A DNA stretch of 64,000 nt from Pseudomonas argentinensis (lineage in GTDB: Bacteria; Pseudomonadota; Gammaproteobacteria; Pseudomonadales; Pseudomonadaceae): the NCBI RefSeq assembly GCF_001839655.2, contig NZ_CP056087.1:1798001-1862000 (forward strand). The letters run 5' to 3'. How positions within the stretch are numbered: the stretch's first letter is position 1; the number at the start of each line of letters is the position of its first letter. Of the stretch, positions 44,528 through 53,170 are shown piece after piece. Below the pieces are notes generated by a model. That model searched no databases and was not told the DNA's origin. It saw only the letters and a list, made by a program, of their open reading frames with translations. The translations under genes were made by a program, and so were the position numbers.

Positions 44528-44535
44528 AAGAAAAA
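44528..44535. repeat. right target-site duplication of the ISL3 element
   Basis: AAGAAAAA, identical to 43212-43219. It is also the first 8 bases of the terminator hairpin at 44528-44561. Confidence 0.95.
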
Positions 44536-44561
44536 GCCCCGACCTGTCGGGGCTTTTTCTT
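44528..44561. terminator. bidirectional terminator interrupted by the IS
   Basis: AAGAAAAAGCCCCGAC (44528-44543) pairs perfectly with GTCGGGGCTTTTTCTT (44546-44561) around a short loop. Originally it separated the convergent yajG and acyltransferase genes; the IS landed at its left edge and the duplication kept the hairpin whole. Confidence 0.85.
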
Positions 44562-44579
44562 GCTCGCGCGCCGCTGCGA

Positions 44580-45743
44580 TCAGAGCGGCAGGCCAGCCTT
44601 GATGCGGTACTGGTTGCGTACCGGCATCGCGTACTGAAGGATCAGGTAGGGCTGTTGCTCGCTCGGGCAGCGGCTCAGGCGCTGCTGCCACTGCTCCCTG
44701 GCGGCAGCCAGCTCGGCGGCGCCGAACAGTGACTCGGCTGCCGGCACCTCCAGTTGCGCATCGCGCTCGCTCCACATGGCATAGGCCAGGTAATGCACGG
44801 GGAACAGGCGGTAGCCGCTGAGGATCTGCGCATCGGTCAGGGCGGCCAACTGCTTGGCGTCCTCGAAACCACTGGTGATCGGGTCGCCGAAATGCACGTG
44901 CACGCGCCCCTTGTAACCGGTGATGCCCAGGCCGATGCTCTTGTCATCCTCGCCCGGCTGCTTGGTGTAGCTACCCGTGGTGGCGCGGGTGTACAGCTCG
45001 CGGGCCTTGGCCTGGTCGCAGGGGTCATACTCGTAGCTGATCGATACCGGAGTGAGCTTGAGGCTGGCGATGACCTCGGCGAAGGGTTCGTCCTTGCGGC
45101 TCATATGGAACATCTTGAGGATCGCCGAGTCGGTGCGGTCGTCACCGTCCTTGGCGCGGCCTTCGGCCTGGGCGATCCAGATCGACTCGCCATCCTGGCG
45201 GATCGAATGGCTAATGTACGCCGACAGCAACTGGTAGGCGGCGAGTTTTTCGCGACGACCGGCAATCGAGCGATGCACGATGAAGCTCTTGTTCAGACGC
45301 ATCAGATCGCTGACGAAGGGCTTCTGCAGCAGGTTGTCGCCAATGGCGATACGCGGTGTCTGCAGGCCGGCGTGGTACACGGCGTAGTTGACGAAGGCCG
45401 GGTCCATGACGATGTCGCGGTGGTTGGCCAGGAACAGGTAGGGGTTGCCGGCCTTCAGGGTTTCCATGCCCGAATAGCTCACGCCATCGGTGGCGTGCTC
45501 GACGGTGCGGTCGATATAGGGCTCGATGGATTCCTGCAGGGCGCGAACCGAGCCGATATGGCGGAACTGCGAACGCAGCCGATGGGCTATAAGAGGTTTG
45601 AGCAGCCAGCCAAACGGGCCGGCCAGGCGCGGAAAGCGAAACTGGGTAAGGATGTCGAGAAACGCATCGTCGGCCAACAGGCGCGCCAGAACCGCTGGAA
45701 TTTCCGCGTCGGCATAGGGTCGGATGCTGTCGAATTCGCCCAT
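44580..45743 (-). CDS. putative phospholipid/glycerol acyltransferase
   Basis: A 387-residue protein with the acyltransferase block I motif FLANHRDIVMDP (NHxxxxD type) near residue 108 and a later IAQAEGRAKDGDD, which resembles block III. It is predicted to act at the inner membrane on an acyl-glycerol-phosphate or related substrate; the substrate is unknown. MGEFDSIRPY at 45743 is chosen since the AGAG site is better spaced for it than for the preceding ATG. It is convergent with yajG. Confidence 0.8.
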   Translation of the reverse strand: MGEFDSIRPYADAEIPAVLARLLADDAFLDILTQFRFPRLAGPFGWLLKPLIAHRLRSQFRHIGSVRALQESIEPYIDRTVEHATDGVSYSGMETLKAGNPYLFLANHRDIVMDPAFVNYAVYHAGLQTPRIAIGDNLLQKPFVSDLMRLNKSFIVHRSIAGRREKLAAYQLLSAYISHSIRQDGESIWIAQAEGRAKDGDDRTDSAILKMFHMSRKDEPFAEVIASLKLTPVSISYEYDPCDQAKARELYTRATTGSYTKQPGEDDKSIGLGITGYKGRVHVHFGDPITSGFEDAKQLAALTDAQILSGYRLFPVHYLAYAMWSERDAQLEVPAAESLFGAAELAAAREQWQQRLSRCPSEQQPYLILQYAMPVRNQYRIKAGLPL

Positions 45744-45878
45744 CATGATCTCTTGTGATTATCGCTGCGATTGAAGAGTGGAAAGCGCTGGACCCAGTGC
45801 CGTAATCACCCGTGACGGCAACTCGAGGCGCAGCAATAGACCGCCCATTATACCCTGCAAGTCACACGGAGGCGCCCC

Positions 45879-46061
45879 ATGTTGGAAACTCAGGATTATC
45901 ACTGCCCCAACTGCGGCGAGCCGGTCGAGGCGGTACTGGACTTGTCGGCCGGTGACCAACAGTACATCGAGGACTGCCCGGTGTGCTGCCGGCCCATCGT
46001 GTTCCTGCTCGAAACCGATGGCCAGAGTTGGCAGCTGGATGTACGGGGGGAGAACGATTGA
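45879..46061 (+). CDS. CPXCG-motif cysteine-rich small protein
   Basis: A 60-residue protein with two zinc-ribbon knuckles, CPNCGEP and CPVCCRP. The family is widespread in proteobacteria but uncharacterised. CGGAGG precedes the ATG by 7 nt. The stop overlaps the next gene by one base (TGATG), so the two are probably translated together. Confidence 0.88.
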   Translation: MLETQDYHCPNCGEPVEAVLDLSAGDQQYIEDCPVCCRPIVFLLETDGQSWQLDVRGEND

Positions 46062-46321
46062 TGAAGCGCGTCTACGAACCGCGGGATCTGATGGAAGGCG
46101 AGTTGCTCAAGGCCGTGCTGGCCAGCGAAGGTATCCAGGCGCATCTGGTCGGTGCCCATCTGGCTGGCGCGGTGGGCGAGCTGCCGGCGTGCGGCCTGCT
46201 CGGCCTGCTGGTCGAGGACGCCGACACCGAGCGCGCCCGCTGGCTGATCGCCGAGTACAATGGTGCGCAACCGCTACCCGGTGACGAGCCGGACAATGTT
46301 CAGGGCGTGCTGCTGTGTTGA
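46061..46321 (+). CDS. DUF2007 domain protein
   Basis: An 86-residue cytosolic protein with the DUF2007 pattern: MKRVYEPRDLMEGELLKAVL, then SEGIQAHLVGAHLAGAVGEL and a C-terminal VEDADTERARWLIAEY. It resembles a small ferredoxin-like signal-transduction domain. Function unknown. Start fixed by the one-base overlap with the upstream gene. Confidence 0.85.
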   Translation: MKRVYEPRDLMEGELLKAVLASEGIQAHLVGAHLAGAVGELPACGLLGLLVEDADTERARWLIAEYNGAQPLPGDEPDNVQGVLLC

Positions 46322-46357
46322 ACAGCGGGCGCACCCACCCATCCCGATGAGTCTTTC

Positions 46358-46975
46358 ATGAGTGGACGCTTCGCGCTGTTTCGCTGGACCCCCGCCTTTG
46401 CGGCGCAGCCAGGTTTTCCCGCTGACCAGCAGCCCCACTGGAACTTCGCGCCTGGCTCCCAGGTGCTGTTATTGCGCAGCGACCATGAACAGCCTGCGCT
46501 GGTTCGCGCGCGTTGGGGGTTGACCCCCCCCTGGCTGAAGGATCTGTCGAAAACGCCGGCCCACGCCCGCGCCGAAACCCTGGTCGAGCAGCCGATGTTT
46601 CGCGACGCGTTTCGCCTGCGCCGCGGCCTGATTCCGGCCAACGGCTTTTACGAATGGCGCGGTGCTGCGCGCAAGAGGCCGTACTGGCTGAGCAGCGAGG
46701 AGTCGCTGCTGTATTTCGCCGCGGTCTGGGAGGCCTATCCCGTCGAGGGGCAGGTTTACCTGAGCACGGCGATGATCACCCAGGCGGCCGCGACGCTGCG
46801 CCGCCCGTTGGTTCTCAGTGCACACGACAGGCAGCGCTGGCTGGCGGCCGACACACCGCTCGAGGAGCTGCAGGCGCTGCTCGTCGGCAGACCGCAGCCC
46901 CTGCGGGAACGGGTATTGAGCAATCTGGTCAATGATCCGAAGCTCGACGGGCCGGAGTGTCTGACGCCTGCCTGA
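46358..46975 (+). CDS. SRAP (YedK/HMCES) family protein lacking the catalytic cysteine
   Basis: A 205-residue SOS-response-associated peptidase (SRAP) fold protein. Normal members begin MCGR, with Cys2 forming a thiazolidine bond to abasic sites in single-stranded DNA. Here the start is MSGRFALFRW (Ser2), and the usual NARxET motif is HARAET (His69 in place of Asn). The Glu in GFYEW (99) and His in SAHDRQ (156) are kept. So it probably cannot make the canonical crosslink, though it may still bind DNA. No internal stop or frameshift. Confidence 0.85.
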   Translation: MSGRFALFRWTPAFAAQPGFPADQQPHWNFAPGSQVLLLRSDHEQPALVRARWGLTPPWLKDLSKTPAHARAETLVEQPMFRDAFRLRRGLIPANGFYEWRGAARKRPYWLSSEESLLYFAAVWEAYPVEGQVYLSTAMITQAAATLRRPLVLSAHDRQRWLAADTPLEELQALLVGRPQPLRERVLSNLVNDPKLDGPECLTPA

Positions 46976-47007
46976 GGCATTGGCCTGTGCTTGAATACGG
47001 CAGCCTC

Positions 47008-47099
47008 AGCAGGCCGCTGAACAACCTAGGCGAGGCAACTGACGCGAGGCTATTTTTAACGACGCGGCGGCAACGTAGGTAGTTTTTCAACAGCCTGCT
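47008..47099. repeat. MITE-like repeat with imperfect terminal inverted repeats
   Basis: AGCAGGCCGCTGAACAAC at the left end matches the complement of the right end, AGCAGGCTGTTGAAAAAC, at 15 of 18 positions. The 92-bp unit encodes nothing. Such AGCAGGC-GTTGAA elements recur in pseudomonad genomes. It lies just upstream of the M48 protease gene. Confidence 0.65.
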
Positions 47100-47134
47100 A
47101 GCATACCTCGCTCAATTTCCCAGGGAGCTCCAGC

Positions 47135-47953
47135 ATGAAATCGTCGTTGTCCATTACCACGCTGACCGCGGCACTGCTGCTGGCAGGATGCCAAGCCGTC
47201 AACACCACCAGCGGTGGGGCGGTAGGTGTCGAGCGCAAGCAGTACATGTTCAGCGCGCTGTCGACCGATGAGGTCAACCAGATGTACGCCCAGTCCTACC
47301 AGGAAACCCTGCAGAAGGCCTCCAGCCAAGGCGTGCTGGACAAGACCAGTGCCGATGCCAAACGCCTGCAGCGTATCGCCGATCGGCTGATCAAGCAGGC
47401 GCCGTTGTTCCGCCCGGATTCGGCGCAGTGGCAGTGGGACGTCAACCTGATCAAGAGCCCTGAGCTCAATGCCAACTGCGGCCCCGGCGGCAAGATCATC
47501 TTCTACAGCGGCATCATCGAGAAGCTGAAGCTCACCGATGACGAAATCGCTGCGGTCATGGGTCACGAGATCGCCCACGCCCTGCGTGAGCATGGCCGCG
47601 AGGCGATGTCCAAGGCCTATGGGCTGAACATGGCCAAGCAGGGCGCTGCCGCGCTGCTGGGCGTGAGCTCGGATCAGATGGCACTGGCCGATGCAGCGGT
47701 GAACTACGGCATGACGCTGCCCAACAGCCGCAGCAACGAGAACGAGGCCGACCTGATCGGCCTGGAGCTGGCTGCCCGTGCAGGCTTCAACCCCAACGCG
47801 GCGGTCACCCTGTGGGAGAAGATGGCCAAGGCCAGCGAAGGGGCGCCGCCGGAGTTCATGAGCACCCACCCGTCCTCGTCGAGCCGTATCGCCTCGCTGC
47901 AGGCAGCCATTCCCAAGGTCATGCCGCTGTATCAGCAGGCCAAGAAAAGCTGA
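47135..47953 (+). CDS. M48-family metalloprotease lipoprotein
   Basis: A 272-residue periplasmic zinc protease anchored as a lipoprotein. Signal peptide with lipobox ALLLAGC near residue 20. The zinc motif HEIAHALREH is near residue 145, with the third-ligand Glu in RSNENEADLIGLELAARAG. It resembles LoiP/YggG, which degrades misfolded outer-membrane proteins in E. coli. CAGGGAG precedes the start. Single gene; the MITE-like repeat occupies its upstream region. Confidence 0.92.
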   Translation: MKSSLSITTLTAALLLAGCQAVNTTSGGAVGVERKQYMFSALSTDEVNQMYAQSYQETLQKASSQGVLDKTSADAKRLQRIADRLIKQAPLFRPDSAQWQWDVNLIKSPELNANCGPGGKIIFYSGIIEKLKLTDDEIAAVMGHEIAHALREHGREAMSKAYGLNMAKQGAAALLGVSSDQMALADAAVNYGMTLPNSRSNENEADLIGLELAARAGFNPNAAVTLWEKMAKASEGAPPEFMSTHPSSSSRIASLQAAIPKVMPLYQQAKKS

Positions 47954-48072
47954 TCCTCGCGACTTTGGCAGCCATGAAGCGGGCCGGTTAGCCAACCAGG
48001 TAGCTGGTCGTGCTCTGGCCACTCGGGCTTCGTTCGAGGCCGCTGTCTGGATCGGCAGCGGTCTCGAACCGT

Positions 48073-48666
48073 TCACCAGCCGTTCAGGATCCCGCTCAAC
48101 AGCATCGCCTGGTAGGCGGCATAGACCGCCAGTGCCGCGAAGGCGATGGCGGCGAGTCGGCGAATCAGGGTGAGCGGCAGGCGGTCGGCGGCGAAGTTGC
48201 CGGCCAGCACCACCGGCACGTTGGCGATCAGCATGCCCAGCGTGGTACCGAGCACCACCATGATGAAGTGCGGATACTGGGCGGCGAGCATGACCGTCGC
48301 CACCTGGGTCTTGTCACCCATCTCCGCCAGGAAAAAGGCGATCAGCGTGGTCAGGAACGGCCCGTAGCGCTTGAGGTTGGAGCTTTCGTCGTCATCGAGC
48401 TTGTCCGGGATCAGCGTCCACAGCGCCACGGCGATAAACGAGGCCGCCAGGATCCAGCTCAGCAGCGCCGGCGATAGCAGGCCTGCTACCCAGTTGCCCA
48501 CTGCGCCCGCGGCCAGGTGGTTGGCCAGGGTGGCGACCACCATGCCCCAGATGATCGGCCAGGGCCTGCGAAAGCGCGCGGCCAGCAACAGCGCGAGCAG
48601 CTGCGTCTTGTCGCCGATTTCCGCCAGGGCAACGATCAGGGTGGGAACGAAAAGAGATTCCAGCAT
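48073..48666 (-). CDS. TMEM165/GDT1 family manganese exporter
   Basis: A 197-residue membrane protein with six helices in two repeats. Each repeat has the family motif: ALAEIGDKTQLLAL near the N-terminus and FLAEMGDKTQVATVM in the second half. Bacterial members (MneA/MntX type) export Mn2+. AGGAAC is 7 nt before the start. It is preceded by a yybP-ykoY riboswitch, which strengthens the Mn-export assignment. Confidence 0.92.
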   Translation of the reverse strand: MLESLFVPTLIVALAEIGDKTQLLALLLAARFRRPWPIIWGMVVATLANHLAAGAVGNWVAGLLSPALLSWILAASFIAVALWTLIPDKLDDDESSNLKRYGPFLTTLIAFFLAEMGDKTQVATVMLAAQYPHFIMVVLGTTLGMLIANVPVVLAGNFAADRLPLTLIRRLAAIAFAALAVYAAYQAMLLSGILNGW

Positions 48667-48689
48667 CGAGGTTCCTAAAGGGGCGGGTA

Positions 48690-48890
48690 GACACGGCTAT
48701 GACACGTACAGCCTTCCCGCCCCGGGTAAGGTGTTCGTGTCATAGGTCTTGTCAAACCCTGTGCGGCGTTCGAGCCGAACGGCGCCGATCCGTCTGGGCG
48801 GATCTTGGGTCGCACGCACCATGGTCAGCCGACCAAGTATGTTGATGCATGCCGGGCGAGCGGGCGCTCGCGGGAGACTACTCCCCTAGG
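48690..48890 (-). promoter_or_regulatory. yybP-ykoY manganese riboswitch
   Basis: On the minus strand the leader begins AGGGGAGTAG (48887-48878), then CATCAACATACTTGGTC, then ACAAGACCTATGAC, all recognisable blocks of the yybP-ykoY aptamer. The 3' part contains a perfect 10-bp stem, CTATGACACG with CGTGTCATAG (48736-48745 and 48697-48706), which may be the expression platform. It ends about 25 bp before the GDT1 gene's start. These RNAs sense Mn2+. Confidence 0.88.
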
Positions 48891-48959
48891 ACGCGCGCAT
48901 TCTGCCCAAACGCCGTTCGTTGGGCAAGGCCTGCGCCGCTGTGCCGCAGGCGCGGGCCT

Positions 48960-49958
48960 TCACGGGTTGAGCGCCTGGTAGATACGGAAACCATCGGCGT
49001 CGGCCAGGGTGTGGCAGGCGCCGATATGTCTTTCGATCAGCGGTGGGTACTTGAGAAAGCGGTTGGCCACCAGGCGGATCTCGCCGCCCTTGCGCAGGTG
49101 TTGCGAGGCCTGGCGCAACAGGTCTTCGCTGGCCTGATAGTGGGTATGCACGCCCTGGTGGAAGGGTGGGTTGCTGAGGATGGCGCTCAGCTCGACGGGG
49201 GCCGCGGCGATACCATCGCCGCTGATGACATCCGCCTGCAGGCCATTGGCCGCCAGCGTCAGGCGGCTGCTTGCGACGGCGAAGGCATCGACGTCCAGCA
49301 GGCTGACCTGGCTGTGCGGATAGCGGCGTTTGAGTACCGCACCGAGCACGCCGGCACCACAACCGAAGTCGAGCAGATGACCGCCTGGCAGCTGATCCAG
49401 ATGCTTGAGCAGCAGTGCGCTGCCGATATCCAGCCGGCCGTGGCTGAACACCCCTGGCAGGGTGACCACTTCGAGGGGGCCGTCATCGAGCGGCAGGCTG
49501 TAGCGCTGGGCCAGCGAGGCGAGAGCGGGTTCTGCAGGCGCCTGAGCCACGCGCACCTGCCACAGCTGGCAGTGGCGCGCGCTGTCGAGTTTGCGCGGCG
49601 TGCCGTAGGCGGCCATCTGTTTGGCCGCGCGCTCGACACCGGCGCGCTTTTCGCCAACCAGGTAGAGCAGCTTGCCAGGCAGGCGGGCGGCCAGGGCGTC
49701 GAGCAGGTAGGCCGTCAACTCGCGGGATTTGGGCAGGAACAACACCGCCGTCTCGAAACCAGGTGCCGGTGGTGCGACGTCGAAGGTGCTGCGCCCGGCG
49801 AAGCGCGCCTCGAGCCTCGCCTGGTCACCGGCGTGCCAACCCCAGCCCGAGGCCTGGGGCAGGTGTGCCAGCAGATCATCGGCCGGCAGGCCCGCGAGCA
49901 GGGCGGGGCCAGCGAACAGCTCGGCCTGGCGCAGCAGCACTTCACTTCGCGGATCCAT
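48960..49958 (-). CDS. rsmC: 16S rRNA (guanine1207-N2) methyltransferase
   Basis: A 332-residue SAM-dependent methyltransferase of the RsmC/RlmG type. It has a N-terminal auxiliary domain and a C-terminal catalytic domain with SAM motif [18 protein letters not shown] and the catalytic NPPF motif in [13 protein letters not shown]. The start [11 protein letters not shown] at 49958 matches family N-termini; an in-frame extension to 50096 runs into intergenic repeat. RlmG is the main alternative but it is usually longer. Confidence 0.88.
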   Translation of the reverse strand: MDPRSEVLLRQAELFAGPALLAGLPADDLLAHLPQASGWGWHAGDQARLEARFAGRSTFDVAPPAPGFETAVLFLPKSRELTAYLLDALAARLPGKLLYLVGEKRAGVERAAKQMAAYGTPRKLDSARHCQLWQVRVAQAPAEPALASLAQRYSLPLDDGPLEVVTLPGVFSHGRLDIGSALLLKHLDQLPGGHLLDFGCGAGVLGAVLKRRYPHSQVSLLDVDAFAVASSRLTLAANGLQADVISGDGIAAAPVELSAILSNPPFHQGVHTHYQASEDLLRQASQHLRKGGEIRLVANRFLKYPPLIERHIGACHTLADADGFRIYQALNP

Positions 49959-49998
49959 CAGATCTAACCCCGGCAAAAGCGCGAAGGGTAGGGGCCTG

Positions 49999-50020
49999 GG
50001 CCGCAAGCTGCAAGCCCGAC
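49999..50020. repeat. short GCTGCAAG-type repeat
   Basis: GGGCCGCAAGCTGCAAGCCCG shares GCAAGCTGCAAGC with the elements at 3549-3668 and 32349-32424. Located between hprA-type dehydrogenase and rsmC. Confidence 0.4.
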
Positions 50021-50031
50021 GCGCCAGGCGA

Positions 50032-50997
50032 TCAGTTGACCTGGCGTTTGGCCTGCCCGGCGAAGAAGCCCGCCGCGTCTTCCGCCAGTTGGCCAACGAT
50101 CCGCTGGCGCGCTTCGCGGGCGCCCCAGGCGCTGTGGGGGGTGATGATCAGGCGCGGGATGTCGGCAGCCAGCAGTGGGTTGCCGTCTTTGGGCGGCTCC
50201 TGAGTCAGCACGTCGGTCGCCGCGCCGCCGAGCTTGCCCGCGCGCAGGGCATCGGCCAGCGCCTGTTCGTCGATCAGGCCGCCTCGGGCGGTATTGATCA
50301 CGAAAGCGCCAGGCTTGAGCAAGGCCAGCTCCCGGGCGCCGATCAGGTTGCGGGTCTGTTCGGTCAGCGGGCAGTGCAGGGTGAGGGCATCGACCTGGGC
50401 AAGCAGTTCATCCAGCGGCAGGCGATCGGCCCGCGGCGGGCGGCCAGGCAACTGGCCATAGCGCACGCGCATGCCAAAGGCTTCAGCCAGCCTGGCGACG
50501 GCGCTACCCAGCTCGCCGTGGCCGAGCAGGCCCAGGGTCTTGCCTTCGAGCTCGACGATGGGGTGGTCGAGCAGACAGAACATCGGCGACTGCTGCCAGC
50601 GGCCAGCGTGGATATCGCGCTGATAGTCCGGCAGGCTGGTGGCCAGGGCGAGCAGCAGCGCCAGGGTGTGCTGGGCCACCGAGGGCGTACCGTAACCCTG
50701 GCAATTGCACACGGTCACGCCGTGGGCCCGTGCCGCGGCGAGGTCGACGTTGTTGGTGCCAGTGGCCGCGACCAGTATCAGCTCGAGATCGGGACAGGCG
50801 GCCAGCACGGCCCCGTCGATCACCGCCTTGTTGCTGATCGCCACACGGGCCCCCTGCAAACGCTCGATGATCTGCGACGGGCTGCTCTGGTCGTGCAGTA
50901 CCAGTTCGGCGAACGGTTCCCGCAGCGGGGCCATGTCCAGATCGCCGAGGTCGAGGGAGCGATAATCGAGAAACACCGCGCGGCCTGTTTTACTCAT
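50032..50997 (-). CDS. D-2-hydroxyacid dehydrogenase (glycerate/hydroxypyruvate type)
   Basis: A 321-residue NAD(P)-dependent oxidoreductase. The Rossmann motif [17 protein letters not shown] lies near residues 150-166. The catalytic Arg is in NTARGGLID, the Glu in [10 protein letters not shown], and the His in TPHSAWGA. It is probably a hydroxypyruvate or glyoxylate reductase; the substrate cannot be set from sequence. It lies 73 bp upstream of rsmC on the same strand. Confidence 0.88.
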   Translation of the reverse strand: MSKTGRAVFLDYRSLDLGDLDMAPLREPFAELVLHDQSSPSQIIERLQGARVAISNKAVIDGAVLAACPDLELILVAATGTNNVDLAAARAHGVTVCNCQGYGTPSVAQHTLALLLALATSLPDYQRDIHAGRWQQSPMFCLLDHPIVELEGKTLGLLGHGELGSAVARLAEAFGMRVRYGQLPGRPPRADRLPLDELLAQVDALTLHCPLTEQTRNLIGARELALLKPGAFVINTARGGLIDEQALADALRAGKLGGAATDVLTQEPPKDGNPLLAADIPRLIITPHSAWGAREARQRIVGQLAEDAAGFFAGQAKRQVN

Positions 50998-51153
50998 CAG
51001 CTGTACCTTTCGGGCTGTCCTGTCGGGAAGTAAAGTGCAGCCTATCAGAAGCGCGCCGCCGCCTGCCCACAGCCGGGGCGCGCGGCCATGGGTGAATCGT
51101 CAACAGACCCTAGCCTCTGCCCATCGATCAATCAGCCGATTCCTGGAGTTGCC

Positions 51154-51783
51154 GTGTACTGGATGGAGTTCTTCACCGTTGCCCTCATTCACCTGCTGGC
51201 CGTCGCGAGCCCGGGGCCGGATTTCGCCATCGTGGTGCGTGAAAGCGTGGCCCATGGTCGCCGCGCCGGGGTGTTCTGCGCGCTAGGCGTCGGCACCGGG
51301 ATCTTCGTTCACGTGGCCTATTCGCTACTAGGCATCGGCCTGATCGTGTCCCAGTCGATCGTGCTGTTCAACGCGCTGAAGTGGCTGGCTGCCGGCTACC
51401 TGCTGTACATCGGCTTCAAGGCGCTGCGCGCCCGACCCGCCGCGCCCGGGCCGCTTCAGGAGCAGGCCACGGCCCCGGCGAGAACGCCCCGTGGGGCGTT
51501 CGTCACCGGGTTCGTGACCAACGGCCTGAACCCCAAGGCGACGCTGTTCTTCCTGTCGCTGTTCACCGTGGTGATCAACCCGCACACCCCGCTGCTCGTG
51601 CAGGGCGGTTACGGTGTCTACCTGGCCGTTGCCACGGCAGTGTGGTTCTGCCTGGTGGCGATGCTGTTCAGCCAGCAGCGCGTGCGCGACGGCTTCGCGC
51701 GCCTGGGCCACTGGTTCGATCGGCTGATGGGCGCGGTGTTGGTCGCCTTGGGGATCAAGCTGGCGTTCACCGAGCTGAAATAA
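51154..51783 (+). CDS. LysE-family amino acid exporter (GTG start)
   Basis: A 209-residue inner-membrane protein of the LysE/RhtB family with about six helices. The N-terminal motif ASPGPDFAIVVRESVAHGRR and GFVTNGLNPKATLFFLS are family hallmarks. GTG at 51154 is 5 nt after GGAG (51145-51148), and gives VYWMEFFTVALIHLL; an ATG three codons on is an alternative. Substrate unknown (homoserine, threonine or another amino acid). Confidence 0.9.
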   Translation: MYWMEFFTVALIHLLAVASPGPDFAIVVRESVAHGRRAGVFCALGVGTGIFVHVAYSLLGIGLIVSQSIVLFNALKWLAAGYLLYIGFKALRARPAAPGPLQEQATAPARTPRGAFVTGFVTNGLNPKATLFFLSLFTVVINPHTPLLVQGGYGVYLAVATAVWFCLVAMLFSQQRVRDGFARLGHWFDRLMGAVLVALGIKLAFTELK

Positions 51784-51801
51784 GGGGCGCGATTGCGCCC
51801 C
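51784..51801. terminator. hairpin between convergent genes
   Basis: GGGGCGC (51784-51790) pairs with GCGCCCC (51795-51801) around GATT, between the convergent LysE and thiolase genes. There is no T-run, so termination may be weak or rho-assisted. Confidence 0.35.
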
Positions 51802-51813
51802 CAGGCCCGCTTC

Positions 51814-52989
51814 TTACAGCACTTCAACCGCGACCGCCGTCGCCTCGCCGCCGCCGATGCACAGCGAGGCGATGCCGCGCTTTCCGCCGGTCTGGCGCAA
51901 CGCGTTGATCAGCGTGACGAGGATGCGCGAGCCGGTCGAGCCCACCGGATGGCCCTGGGCACAGGCGCCGCCGTAGATATTCACCTTGGTGTGATCGAGG
52001 TCGTGTTCGCCCATGGCCAGCATGGTGACCATGGCGAAGGCCTCGTTGATCTCGAACAGGTCGACCTCGTTCTTTTGCCAGCCGGCCTTGTGCAGCACCT
52101 TGCTGATGGCGCCGATGGGGGCGATGGTGAATTCGCTGGGATCCTGGCTCTGGGTGGCATGCGCGACGATACGGGCCAGCGGTTGCAGGCCGCGGGCGCG
52201 GGCCTGCTCGGCGCTCATCAGCAGCAGCGCGCTGGCGCCATCGGAAATCGAGCTGGCATTGGCCGCGGTGATGCTGCCGTCCTTGCTGAAGGCCGGTTTC
52301 AGGCTGGCGATCTTGTCTATCCTGGCGTTCAGCGGCTGTTCGTCTTCGCTGACCTGAATGTCACCCTGGCGAGTCGTTACGGTCACCGGGACGATCTCGG
52401 CGGCCAGCGCACCCGATTGCATGGCCTGCTGCGCACGGCGTAGCGATTCGATGGCGTAGGCGTCCATCGCTTCGCGGGTGATGCCGTAGCGGTCTGCGGT
52501 TTCCTGAGCGAAGGAACCCATCAGGCGCCCGGTGCGGGCGTCCTCCAGCCCATCGAAGAACATGTGATCCTTGACCTCGCCGTGGCCCATCCGCAGGCCA
52601 CCACGTGCCTTGGGCAGCAGGTAGGGAGCATTGGACATGCTCTCCATGCCGCCAGCAACCATCACCTCGGCGCTGCCGGCCTTGATCAGGTCATGGGCCA
52701 GCATCACTGCCTTCATGCCCGAGCCGCAGAGCTTGTTGATGGTGGTGCAGCCCGTAGCGCTCGGCAGACCGGCGGCGAGCGCAGCCTGGCGAGCAGGCCC
52801 CTGCTTGAGCCCGGCGGGCAACACGCAGCCCATGATCACTTCCTGCACCTCGCCGGGGTCGATACCCGCCCGGGCGATGGCGGCGCGAATCGCCGCGGCA
52901 CCAAGATCCGTTGCGCTCAGCGAGGACAGGCTACCCTGAAAGCCACCCATCGGCGTGCGCGCGCCGTTGACGATAACGATATCCGACAT
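51814..52989 (-). CDS. acetyl-CoA C-acetyltransferase (thiolase)
   Basis: A 391-residue type II thiolase. The acyl-accepting Cys is in INKLCGSGMKAVM near residue 88. Catalytic His is in EINEAFAM-GGACAQGHPVG region (GGACAQGHPVGSTGSR), and the C-terminal Cys in SLCIGGGEATAVAVE. It catalyses acetoacetyl-CoA formation or cleavage (AtoB/PhaA type). Divergent from the acyl-CoA synthetase gene, suggesting shared fatty acid or ketone-body metabolism. Confidence 0.95.
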   Translation of the reverse strand: MSDIVIVNGARTPMGGFQGSLSSLSATDLGAAAIRAAIARAGIDPGEVQEVIMGCVLPAGLKQGPARQAALAAGLPSATGCTTINKLCGSGMKAVMLAHDLIKAGSAEVMVAGGMESMSNAPYLLPKARGGLRMGHGEVKDHMFFDGLEDARTGRLMGSFAQETADRYGITREAMDAYAIESLRRAQQAMQSGALAAEIVPVTVTTRQGDIQVSEDEQPLNARIDKIASLKPAFSKDGSITAANASSISDGASALLLMSAEQARARGLQPLARIVAHATQSQDPSEFTIAPIGAISKVLHKAGWQKNEVDLFEINEAFAMVTMLAMGEHDLDHTKVNIYGGACAQGHPVGSTGSRILVTLINALRQTGGKRGIASLCIGGGEATAVAVEVL

Positions 52990-53170
52990 GTATCCACCTC
53001 AATCTGCAGTAAGGGGCGAAACCGGCCCGCTTGTCATAGTGAGCAACACAATCATCCTATCGGCTGATTGAGTGAGCGCTGGCACAGGCTACCGTTGGCA
53101 AGGTGCCATCTCCGCTCCGGTTTCGCTTCATCTTCGTCGCTTCCAACAATAGCCCAGAACAGGTGAGCCC

